Assembly: GCA_030452265.1 (NCBI GenBank)
Contig: JAKDMQ010000004.1
Span: forward strand, 1 to 39,172
From: Nitrococcus sp.
Lineage (GTDB): Bacteria; Pseudomonadota; Gammaproteobacteria; Nitrococcales; Nitrococcaceae
Reading direction: 5' to 3'
DNA length: 39,172 bases
The notes beneath the pieces were generated by a model that had not been told where the DNA came from, did not search any database, and saw only the letters and a list, made by a program, of their open reading frames with translations. The translations under genes were made by a program, and so were the position numbers. Positions 15,289 through 22,731 of the stretch are shown in pieces (position 1 is the first letter of the stretch; the number at the start of each line of letters is the position of its first letter).

Positions 15289-17988
15289 CTAAAGGCAATC
15301 CATCGGTATGTGATTGGCGGACAGGATAGCCCTGACCTCGCTAGTGCTGAGCCAACGGCTGTTCTCCTCGCCAGGCGTTGAACTGAACTTGGCGAGACTC
15401 GTGTACTTTTTCTTCTCCCACTGAAACTTCCGCGTGGCTCCGTTATCCTGCTCTCCTCCGTAGTAGTAGCGATTGTCATGGGCGATGTAGCTGCCCACGC
15501 TATCGCCTCGTAATAGCCAACCGGTGAGGATTTGTTTGCCTGGATCTTCGCCATCAACAATGATGAAGTTGTCGTAGAGCTCGATACCATTGTTCCAGCT
15601 CTTGCGCTTCCCGCCGATGAACGCAAAGCCATCGCGGTTGCACGCCATGACGTTGTCATGAATCTTCACAGCGGCCCCGTCGAGAATATAGATGCCGCCC
15701 GAGTTGAACGCAGCTGACTGCGTGCCGACCCAGCCGTTTTTGTAGATCACGTTGTCCCGGATCGTGACGTCTGAGGAAATCTCGATCTCGATCCCCCGCT
15801 CCTCATTGTGATGGATGCGATTGTTGGCAATCAACACGTTGTCGGCCTCACCGTCCAACCAAATCCCGGAGTGATCGTTACGGTAGAATTCATTGTTGGT
15901 CACTGAGCGCTTAGCGTTGCCGGCATGCACCTTTAGACCGGAGCAGGCAAACGTATCGTTGTATTGCACATCCGGCAAAGCCGAGCAATTATCGTGGACT
16001 ACGTTATTGTCAAATACTAATGAGGTGGCCTTATAGCTCATCATACCGGATTCACCTGCGTGATGAAGCTCGGTGTTTATAACTGAGCAATCAGCCCGCC
16101 CACAGCTTAGCGCTGTACCATGAGTCCAAGACACCTCGGAGTTTTTGACTGTAAGCGCCTGGCCGCTGCTCTTGACCGCAGGCCCGGTTCCAATCCCATG
16201 TGCGCCTACCGTGTTGCCGATCTGAGTAACGATCACGTTATCGAGCACGGTTCCGGAGGAACCGTTATACATGTGGATCCCAATTTGGCGCACGACCACC
16301 TCGACCACGGCTTTACCCGGGTTAGAACCGAGCACCACACGACGCTGGCCATCCATGGCGAACTCACCCGGTCCGGGATCGCCGCCGTTGGGCACCTGGC
16401 GTAGATACCGGCCGTCGACGAATACCATCTCGGCCTCGCTGCAGAGCTGATGCTTATCGGTGGTCTCGCACAGGTACCGGTTGTTCGAATCGTCGGTCAC
16501 GCTCGGCTCCTCGAGTTTCGGCACCCTACGGCTCGAGCGGTAGTTGCCACCAACCTTAGTGAAGTCGCCGCTCCAGTCATCGGAGCCCTTGATGGTCAGG
16601 TTCTTGAAGGTGAGGCGCTTGCGCAGCTTCAGGGCGCTGCGCTCGACGCACCCTCTGCCGTTGATAACGTCGCCCGGGGAGGCTTGGACGATACGCTGCT
16701 GCAGGTTGCACGCAACCTCCTTGCCGCCGACCTCATTGGCGGCCATATCGCCGACCTCATCGGCGGCCTTGCCATCGACCAAGGAGAACGATACGCTCCG
16801 GCTGGCGATGAGATTGCCGGTTCCGCCGTTAGCGTCATAGACGTTCACGTCGAGGCTGTGGGCGCCGAGTTCCAGATCCCATGCATTGTACTTACCGGCA
16901 GGCCAGCCGCCCGCCATCGCGTACTCCATTAGACTCTCGGTTTGGTACTTCTCCCCATCGAGGACGAAGACCACGCTCTCGTGCCCTGTAACGCTCGGGG
17001 CCGCCCGCAGACTCAGCGCCGAGCCGAGTTTCGAGACGTCGAGCTTGTCGCCATCGCGCAGCGGATGCAGATCGGTATCGGTTGCGGCATCGACTACCAT
17101 CAGCTCGATGCCACCTCCCATGCCGCTGAACTCACTGGCAGCCATGTCGATGACCTTGCCTTCGTCCTTGCCTTCGGTTTTGCCATCGTCCTTGCCGTTG
17201 ACCTTGCCGTCGACTAAGGAGAACGACACCTTCCTACTGGCGATGAGATTGCCGGTTCCGCCGTGACCGCCGTAGACTTTCACGTCGAGGGTGTGGTCAC
17301 CGAGCCCCAAGTCCCATGCGTTGTACTCGCCGGCGGGCCAGCCGCCTGCCATCGCGTACTCCATTAGATTTTCGGTTTGGTAGCGTGCCCCATCGAGGAC
17401 GAAGACCACACTCTCGTGGCCCGGTACGCTCGGATCCGCCCGTAAGGTCAGTGCCGAGCCGAGCTTTGACACGTCGAGTTTCTCACCATCACTTAGCGGA
17501 CGCAGATCGGTATTGGTTGCGGCATCGACCACCATCAGCCCAATGGCAGCTCCCTTGCCGTCGACCAACGAGAACGACACGCGCCTACTGGCGATGCGTT
17601 TGCCTCTTCCATTGTGACCGTCGTAGACGTTCACAGCGAGGGTGTGGGCGCCGAGCTCCAAGTCCCAGGCGTTGTACTCACGCGCGGGCCAGCCGCCCGC
17701 CATCGCGTAGGGCGCTAAATTCTCGGTTTGGTAGCGCGCCCCATCGACGACGAAGACCACACTCTCGTGGCCCGGTACGCTCGGGACCGCCCGCAGACTC
17801 AGCAACGAGCCGACTTTCGACACGTCGAGACTGGCCCCATCTCGGAGCGGATGCAGATCGGTATCGGTTGCGGCATCGACCACCATTAACTCGATGGCCC
17901 CTTGGCTCTTTCCATGCCAAACACCGCAAGCAACGATCAAAGACAAGCTGATAATGTGCCCGAACAGGTAACGTGAACGGCTGCTCAT
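15289..17988 (-). CDS. Secreted or lipidated surface protein: three Ig-like repeats plus right-handed beta-helix
   Basis: The 899-aa precursor starts at ATG 17988, where GGAGG (17998-17994) lies 5 bases upstream. The signal segment contains LIVAC, a plausible lipobox (Cys 21); ordinary cleavage near residue 30 is the alternative. Three repeats of about 115 residues follow (about 31-145, 146-260, 293-407), each opening with MVVDAAT.TDL.PL.DG.. and containing GHESVVFV.DG, YAMAGGWPA and VSFSLVDGK. A Lys/Asp/Gly-rich linker separates repeats 2 and 3. Residues about 430-840 form parallel beta-helix coils with Asn ladders (IANNRIHHNEERGIEIEISSDVTIRDNVIYKN compressed here to IANNRIHHNEERG and VTIRDNVIYKN). 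Such folds occur in polysaccharide lyases, NosD-like proteins and adhesins. No catalytic residues are identifiable by eye, so carbohydrate binding or processing is inferred only. Confidence 0.8.
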   Translation of the reverse strand: MSSRSRYLFGHIISLSLIVACGVWHGKSQGAIELMVVDAATDTDLHPLRDGASLDVSKVGSLLSLRAVPSVPGHESVVFVVDGARYQTENLAPYAMAGGWPAREYNAWDLELGAHTLAVNVYDGHNGRGKRIASRRVSFSLVDGKGAAIGLMVVDAATNTDLRPLSDGEKLDVSKLGSALTLRADPSVPGHESVVFVLDGARYQTENLMEYAMAGGWPAGEYNAWDLGLGDHTLDVKVYGGHGGTGNLIASRKVSFSLVDGKVNGKDDGKTEGKDEGKVIDMAASEFSGMGGGIELMVVDAATDTDLHPLRDGDKLDVSKLGSALSLRAAPSVTGHESVVFVLDGEKYQTESLMEYAMAGGWPAGKYNAWDLELGAHSLDVNVYDANGGTGNLIASRSVSFSLVDGKAADEVGDMAANEVGGKEVACNLQQRIVQASPGDVINGRGCVERSALKLRKRLTFKNLTIKGSDDWSGDFTKVGGNYRSSRRVPKLEEPSVTDDSNNRYLCETTDKHQLCSEAEMVFVDGRYLRQVPNGGDPGPGEFAMDGQRRVVLGSNPGKAVVEVVVRQIGIHMYNGSSGTVLDNVIVTQIGNTVGAHGIGTGPAVKSSGQALTVKNSEVSWTHGTALSCGRADCSVINTELHHAGESGMMSYKATSLVFDNNVVHDNCSALPDVQYNDTFACSGLKVHAGNAKRSVTNNEFYRNDHSGIWLDGEADNVLIANNRIHHNEERGIEIEISSDVTIRDNVIYKNGWVGTQSAAFNSGGIYILDGAAVKIHDNVMACNRDGFAFIGGKRKSWNNGIELYDNFIIVDGEDPGKQILTGWLLRGDSVGSYIAHDNRYYYGGEQDNGATRKFQWEKKKYTSLAKFSSTPGEENSRWLSTSEVRAILSANHIPMDCL
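16773..17898 (-). repeat. Three copies of a ~340-bp coding repeat inside the beta-helix gene
   Basis: Copies lie at about 17555-17898, 17213-17552 and 16773-17115. They share long near-identical DNA stretches, for example the segments encoding GHESVVFV and YAMAGGWPA, so the repeats are recent or kept alike by recombination. Such arrays often vary in copy number between strains. Confidence 0.8.
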
Positions 17989-18353
17989 TCTGTCCTCCAT
18001 GACAGTAATCAACGGAATTCGAATCCTATATGTTTATAAATAGTAAAATGTGATTTGCTGCCCATTATTTGCACGCCCCACGGATGCCGCATGCGGCGCT
18101 GAGGCGCAGGATTTAGAGGGAGAGAAAGCGAAGGCGAGGATGTCGAGGTGATCTGCAAGGCGCCCAGTCGAGTGTAACGACCGCTGCCTCACTGGCTACA
18201 TCGATGATCCGCGCGGCAGGCGACGCTGTTTGCCCGGCGCATCCACCAGATCACCGCGCCTATGAAGATGGCGATGACGCCGATGGGCTGAGCCCCGGCA
18301 AACGGTCCAAGGGCGTGGGGGATGCCGCCGGGAGCAGGCCATCCGCGTGGTGC
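17989..18353. other. Intergenic region with AT-rich upstream segment
   Basis: Bases 18010-18060 are strongly AT-rich compared with the surroundings and lie upstream of the beta-helix gene on the minus strand, so a promoter is likely there, but I cannot pick unambiguous -35/-10 elements. The rest (18061-18353) holds no recognisable gene. Confidence 0.4.
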
Positions 18354-19187
18354 TCAAGCCCGAACTGGAACAACGCTCCGCGTCTCAGCACACTCCTGTG
18401 CTACCGGCTCTGGATCGCGCGGAATGTCCGAGCCCGCGGTTATAAAAGCGCTCATGTAGTTGCCTCTGGAGCCGGGGATAAAGCTTGCCACCCAACCGGA
18501 ATACGCGGACAAAACACGCACGGCCTTTAGTTTGTGTGCATTTACTCTAACGCTCATCCAACCGAGAGTCAGATTGAGTGAATAACCCGACTCCAGGTAA
18601 TAGCTGTTCAAGATCGCGGCAAGACTGCGCCTACTCCAGCGGTACACGTAATTTGGACGACTATCCACGTTGCCCGGCGGAGCCTGCTCGTAGACGCTGC
18701 TCATCCCAAGAATTTCCAATACATTTCCAAGAAAGGTGTCGAACGGTTCAATGATGATGACGGCGTCCCGCGTTAAACGCAGCATTTCGTACATCCCCAG
18801 GACGGGGCGAGCCAGATGGTGCAATCCCTCCTTGCAGATAACCAAGTCGAACGATCGGGCGGCTATAGAAAGTCTTTCGCTGTTGTGCTGCTCATAGGTA
18901 ACCCTCGGATCGCCGTCCAAGACTTCCTGGAGCTCCAGCTTCCGGTCGTCTATTCCAGTCAGAAGGATGTGGTCAAAAGGCAAGGCGCTTAACGCTCGCG
19001 CTTCCCGGAAGTTAGCACAAATCGCTAGCGCGGATCCCAGACCACGCCCCAGCTCGGCGCATCGCAATGTATAGCTTTGGAGCGCATCATCAAGCAAATA
19101 GTTGTGGAAATCTTCAGGCTCCTGAATGCGCAAAACGTCACGGAGCTTGCGTCGTTCCAAGCTGATTTTGTTTGTTCCGTTTTTCAT
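18354..19187 (-). CDS. Class I SAM-dependent methyltransferase-like protein
   Basis: The 277-aa product has a Rossmann-like methyltransferase core. The usual glycine-rich motif I appears weakened (GLGSALAICANFREA), followed by HILLTGIDDRKLEL at the motif II position and a clear motif IV/V segment FDLVICKEGLHHLARP with MLRLTRDAVIIIEPF. The substrate is unknown; the pattern is that of Methyltransf_11-like proteins often found in surface-polysaccharide or lipid clusters. ATG 19187 is used because GAGG (19200-19197) lies 9 bases upstream; a TTG at 19196 would leave no space for a binding site. The C-terminal 25 residues are polar. It is separated from the second methyltransferase by 460 non-coding bases, so a tight operon is not obvious. 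Confidence 0.75.
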   Translation of the reverse strand: MKNGTNKISLERRKLRDVLRIQEPEDFHNYLLDDALQSYTLRCAELGRGLGSALAICANFREARALSALPFDHILLTGIDDRKLELQEVLDGDPRVTYEQHNSERLSIAARSFDLVICKEGLHHLARPVLGMYEMLRLTRDAVIIIEPFDTFLGNVLEILGMSSVYEQAPPGNVDSRPNYVYRWSRRSLAAILNSYYLESGYSLNLTLGWMSVRVNAHKLKAVRVLSAYSGWVASFIPGSRGNYMSAFITAGSDIPRDPEPVAQECAETRSVVPVRA

Positions 19188-19649
19188 ACTATCCAACCTC
19201 GGCTACGGCCTACGGCCCCGTCCCCTACGCACAAGTCCGCTGGCACCAGGGCGGGCTGCGGTTGCTGGTCAGGAAACGCTTGAGCTCACGGAACATGAAG
19301 ATGAAGTCATCGCGGCGCTACAGGCAGCGCTAGAGGGGCTGAGTACCGGGCTCGCCGCCGCCCTTACGCTCGAGAAAACCCCAGCGGGTCGATGGAAAGA
19401 CAGCTCTTCGAGTGCCGCACCGGCACCTAAGCCAGCGCTGATGATGTACCCTGTCAAATCCATGGCGGCCCAGGCTACCTGAGCGTGGCGATCAAGTCCA
19501 GTGAGGGTGTTAGGAGGCAAATCAAGCGCGCCAGGAGCTACTTTCATGATCCACGGGTCAACTATGCCGCCTGAAACGGTTTGTAGGCCGGATCACTTGA
19601 CTGCTCGGCGACGAAGTTGGAGCTGGCCTGCGCGACCATCTGAACGCCC
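19188..19649. other. Non-coding or decayed stretch between two methyltransferase genes
   Basis: I see no frame with recognisable protein similarity, no repeat and no clear promoter. Short open frames exist on both strands but lack binding sites and look like GC-rich shadows. Confidence 0.4.
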
Positions 19650-20498
19650 CTACCGCTTGCGTCGAAGGATCACGAGATCCTGTATGTAATCGATGATCCC
19701 TTCGATGATCTCCACCACCTCGAAATCTGCATTGGCCCACTGCGCCCTGATGAATTCCGTGGCGAGGACCGTATTTCCATAACTTCCCTCTATTCCGACC
19801 AGATCGCTCGCAACCTTAAACGTATTCTGCTTCTGAATGCTATCGTGCAGAAAAGCATACTCCTTGTAGAGGATGCCCTGTTCAACCAGCCTCCGAGCAC
19901 ACGCCGCCTCCTCCATTCCGAACGTCGACGTAAGACGCGCCAGTGCGACCCTTCCCTGAGTAGTGAGGAAACAGTAGCCGCCTGGCTTGACCACCCGGGC
20001 AAGCTCAGCCAGCCACCTTCCCTGATCTTCTCTATTGAGATGCGAAAAGATGGATACGGAATAAATAAGGTCGAAAAACCCATCTAGGTATTTGAGCGGC
20101 GGCTGGAACGCATTGACGTATGCCTCGACCTGCGGATAAGCCTTCTGCACGAAAGCGATGCTCGTCTCGTCTACATCGCAGGCGTAGTATGCTGGATTGG
20201 GATAGCGGCGCGTAAAATGGAGCAGCTGGCGGGCAACGCCGCAGCCAAAATCGAGAATACGAATCCGCTCGTTCAGCGCAATGCCTTTTTGCAGTGCACA
20301 GCTTACGATGGGCATTACCGTCTGGATGCCAGAGACATAGTAATGGCGAACCGTACGAGAGGACGTTTTTCGCATGCTTGAGTTGGGCGGCACGGGAAAA
20401 TCAATGAGGCCAAGACCTTGCTCCAACTCTATCTGAAACCGCTGTAGCTGATTCAGGCCCAGCTTGGCCATCTTCTTAATGGGATGTGCATGATTCAT
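19650..20498 (-). CDS. Class I SAM-dependent methyltransferase
   Basis: The 282-aa product has the full methyltransferase signature: motif I ILDFGCGVARQL, acidic motif II YYACDVDETSI, motif IV FFDLIYSVSIFSHL and motif V LAELARVVKPGGYCFLTTQG. The start ATG 20498 is preceded at 7 bases by GGAGGTGA, one of the best ribosome binding sites in the window. The substrate is not shown. It is not a close copy of the neighbouring methyltransferase: the order and wording of the motifs differ. Both genes are on the minus strand, next to a transposase fragment, in a gene-poor accessory segment, which suggests acquisition by transfer. Confidence 0.85.
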   Translation of the reverse strand: MNHAHPIKKMAKLGLNQLQRFQIELEQGLGLIDFPVPPNSSMRKTSSRTVRHYYVSGIQTVMPIVSCALQKGIALNERIRILDFGCGVARQLLHFTRRYPNPAYYACDVDETSIAFVQKAYPQVEAYVNAFQPPLKYLDGFFDLIYSVSIFSHLNREDQGRWLAELARVVKPGGYCFLTTQGRVALARLTSTFGMEEAACARRLVEQGILYKEYAFLHDSIQKQNTFKVASDLVGIEGSYGNTVLATEFIRAQWANADFEVVEIIEGIIDYIQDLVILRRKR

Positions 20499-20557
20499 GG
20501 TGTCACCTCCGTAAGTGATCGTATAGGTCCGTGTAAGCAATCTGCGGGGGCCCGGAG

Positions 20558-20809
20558 TCAGACTGACGGAAAGCTGCTGATGTGAACCTCCAGCTTCACG
20601 CCCGGCAAGGCGTTCCGGATCGCCTTCAAGCGCTCGATTGTGAGGGTGTTCGCCCCGTTCGAATCGTGCACGTCACCGGCCCGGTGGCGCACGTCGAAGA
20701 CGTGGTCTGTCTGGGAAACCGTGCAAGAGAATAGGCAGTAGCGGCGCACCACTTTCCTTTGGAAACCGTATCTTCCCTTAGTATCTTCTTCGTCCTTCGT
20801 CTTTGACTT
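20558..20809 (-). pseudogene. IS1380-type transposase fragment
   Basis: The minus-strand frame from 20809 to the stop at 20558 reads GRYGFQRKVVRRYCLFS, then VFDVRHRAGDVHDSNGA, then LKAIRNALPGVKLEVHISSF. This order matches the middle of IS1380-family DDE transposases, where the last part normally reads close to LEVRIDSAFF. The frame is closed at both ends, so only about 80 residues of an enzyme of over 400 remain. It marks an old insertion next to the methyltransferase genes. Confidence 0.6.
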
Positions 20810-21494
20810 CTATCTGACCAGTTCTCAAAGCGTTAGCGGGAGACAAAGCCGATGCGTGCCCTAAATGCAACTGGCCGTGAGGTTACGCCGCACGCCCGAT
20901 CGAGACGAGAGCCCTACTACGCCAGGTGTGCCAGCCCAGCAGGCCGGTCTTTGTGTAACGCTGGAGTATACGCTAGTCTGACCGTCCCGCATCTGGCGCC
21001 GCAGGACATGCGTATGCTTGCAGTCTACGAGCCTTCCAAAAGCATGGCCAACAAAATAACCGTGTAGCGTCAGAGAGCAGGTCTCCTGTGCCCCTTAGCC
21101 CCGGCCAGTGTCCGCCCCCCTTTCGTCTGCCGACGCCCCAATAGCCCAAGCATAGCCGTTTTGGCCTGCCCTGCGTCACGCGTGCGCAACGGGATCTGCG
21201 TGGAAATCTGCGCGCGACAGGCACCTCTGGCGCCAATAGAAGGCTGTTGGCGCGGACAAGTCTGTTTGCTGCTACGATAGACTTGCATAATACAGGACTT
21301 GCACTATATTGCTGGAGTGCTCTCTACGCACGGTGAATGGCGTCAATGCCAGTATCGGTACTGCCCGTGGCAACTTGCGGGGCACAGGTGTTGAGTAGTT
21401 CTTCAAACGGTGCGCGTCTGTACGGCTTCACTAAGATGGACCTGGGGCGGTATGGGATGACCAAGCAATTTTCTTGTAAGCTGGGAGATTGATT
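20810..21494. other. Non-coding stretch upstream of the first CsbD-like gene
   Basis: About 680 bases with no recognisable gene. A 71-aa frame from ATG 20852 has a possible GGGAG upstream but no recognisable similarity. The right end holds the promoter candidate for the CsbD-like gene. Confidence 0.4.
21283..21310 (+). promoter_or_regulatory. Promoter candidate for the CsbD-like gene
   Basis: TTGCAT (21283-21288) and TATATT (21305-21310) are spaced by 16 bases. The ATG of the CsbD-like gene is 185 bases downstream, leaving a long leader. Confidence 0.4.
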
Positions 21495-21710
21495 ATGGGC
21501 TGGGATACTGTTAGAGCGGATTGGCCGCGGTATGTAGGACAAGTACGGATACGCTGGGGCAAATTGACCGAGGAGGAGTTGAAAGAAATCAACGGTCGCC
21601 GTGAGGTTCTGGTTGAGATGATTCAACGCAAATATCGCGTTCCCGAGATGCATGCAGATGAGGACGTCAAGATATTTGAGAAGCGGTTTGACAAGCAGGC
21701 CCATCATTAG
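21495..21710 (+). CDS. CsbD-like small stress protein, copy 1
   Basis: The 71-aa product begins MGWDTVRADWPRYVGQVRIRWGKLTEEELKEING (shown here in part: MGWDTVRADW and GKLTEEELKEING), the pattern of CsbD-family proteins, followed by a basic helix with RKYRVP. CsbD proteins are small, hydrophilic and linked to general stress in other bacteria; their biochemical role is unknown. The ATG at 21495 is preceded by GGGAG at 7 bases. A related gene lies on the opposite strand at 22074-22352 with the same leader sequence, making a convergent pair. Confidence 0.8.
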   Translation: MGWDTVRADWPRYVGQVRIRWGKLTEEELKEINGRREVLVEMIQRKYRVPEMHADEDVKIFEKRFDKQAHH

Positions 21711-22073
21711 TCCCGACACATAGTGTCAGCGAGCCGATGGCGAATGCGGACGCCAACCCATGACATCGGTATTTGCTAATGTTTCTGCCAACTATCAGAT
21801 ATCGGCTGTTGGGGAAAGCTCTGGCTTTCCGTATCACACGGGCGAAGTCTACCCCTGGACACGTGATCCGGGGGTAGACCGCCCTTTGCACGTATACATC
21901 CGTTGCGCCACCTTATGTGGGTTCGGTCGGTAGCGCGCAGGTCAAGACCCGAATCCTGACACCATGAATAAGGCCTGGATAGGGCCGACCGCCTTTACCC
22001 CGGGATCCTCCCACACAAAACTGGATTTAGCGTGTTCCCTTGAATTTGGAGAAAGGCAATGTAGGGGAGCGCT
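21711..22073. other. Intergenic space between the convergent CsbD-like genes
   Basis: These 363 bases hold the strong hairpin listed separately and a small GACAC/GTGTC hairpin directly after the stop of copy 1 (about 21715-21727). No gene is recognised. Confidence 0.5.
21847..21879. repeat. Strong 13-bp hairpin between convergent CsbD-like genes
   Basis: GTCTACCCCTGGA (21847-21859) pairs with TCCGGGGGTAGAC (21867-21879), one G-T pair, with a 7-base loop CACGTGA. No T run flanks it. It could be a shared transcript end, a stabilising element or a small structured RNA. Confidence 0.65.
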
Positions 22074-22352
22074 TTATGGGCCAGCTTGAGGGGTTCGTCC
22101 GTCCGGTGGCGGTGGCTCGTCGAAGTGGGGATGATCCCGCTCGAAATGGGGGGTATCCAATTGGCTTTCAAAAAGCTTAACTTGTTCATCGGCGTTGTCC
22201 TTGGGAACCTTGTACCTGCGATGAATCATCTCAATTAGCATGTCGCGCTGGCCGTCAATCTGATTTAGATCCTCTTCCGACAACTTTGTCCAGAGTATCC
22301 GCACCTGACCTACGTACCGCTGCCAGTCCGCTTGAATTTTATCCCAAGCCAT
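22074..22352 (-). CDS. CsbD-like small stress protein, copy 2 with Pro-rich tail
   Basis: The 92-aa product starts MAWDKIQADWQRYVGQVRIL and continues KLSEEDLNQIDGQRDMLIEM, clearly related to copy 1 (same WD.. ADW..YVGQVRI..KL.EE.L..I.G pattern and KVP motif). It adds a C-terminal tail rich in His, Pro, Asp and Gly after about residue 70. The start ATG 22352 follows AGGAGATTGATTGCT; copy 1 has GGGAGATTGATT before its ATG, so the leader was part of the inverted duplication. It is divergent from the large flavoprotein gene at 22732. Confidence 0.78.
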   Translation of the reverse strand: MAWDKIQADWQRYVGQVRILWTKLSEEDLNQIDGQRDMLIEMIHRRYKVPKDNADEQVKLFESQLDTPHFERDHPHFDEPPPPDGRTPQAGP

Positions 22353-22731
22353 AGCAATCAATCTCCTACGTTCTTGGAAAATTGGTACCTTACCGCCTCA
22401 CCTAGGGCTATTAATGCAGCACTCATCATAGCTGCTTAATGCCTCCTTGGTTTTAAATGAGACAACTGAACCGCGCCGGGGTTCCCGGGAATTGACCGGG
22501 GTTGCCTACCAATTGCACCGGAAACGCCGATGCCCACCCTACGCGCACTTACAAGCAGGCAGCGTCGGACGAATACCCAACCGCTTCAACCGAGAAGCAA
22601 CAGCAGCCGGCCCAGAACGCCATCAGGGAAAACCGCGCAGACTGTGGCTTGATGGCTTCACCTCGCATCAGCACCATAGTCCGCTGCCGACACACGCTAG
22701 TACGCCGCCACCCCGAGACCCTGAATCGCCG
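22353..22731. other. Upstream region of the large flavoprotein gene
   Basis: Apart from the inverted repeat, the frame of the flavoprotein stays open back to 22447, but the extra 95 residues are basic and Pro/His-rich, have no ATG and look like non-coding sequence. I see no clear promoter. Confidence 0.4.
22411..22439. promoter_or_regulatory. Inverted repeat between divergent CsbD-like and flavoprotein genes
   Basis: TTAATGCAGC (22411-22420) faces GCTGCTTAA (22431-22439) across 10 bases, with one unpaired T in the left arm. Its place upstream of both divergent genes fits an operator for a dimeric regulator. Confidence 0.45.

Noticed and set aside
18190-18353. In-frame continuation behind the first methyltransferase stop, containing a hydrophobic stretch (PIGVIAIFIGAVIWWMRR)
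   Set aside because: It follows a TGA with no start or binding site. Readthrough is not supported, and hydrophobic runs are easily produced by chance.
20852-21067. 71-codon plus-strand frame with a possible GGGAG binding site
   Set aside because: No recognisable similarity and Arg/Ala/Ser-rich composition like surrounding non-coding sequence; kept as unassigned.
21222-21240. CTCTGGCGCCAAT shared with the tkt-fba gap near 35368
   Set aside because: A single 13-base match containing the palindrome GGCGCC in GC-rich DNA is weak evidence for a repeat family; no other copies were noticed.
22447-22731. N-terminal extension of the flavoprotein by 95 residues
   Set aside because: The frame is open but has no ATG, is basic and Pro/His-rich, and overlaps the divergent control region; ATG 22732 begins the plausible protein.
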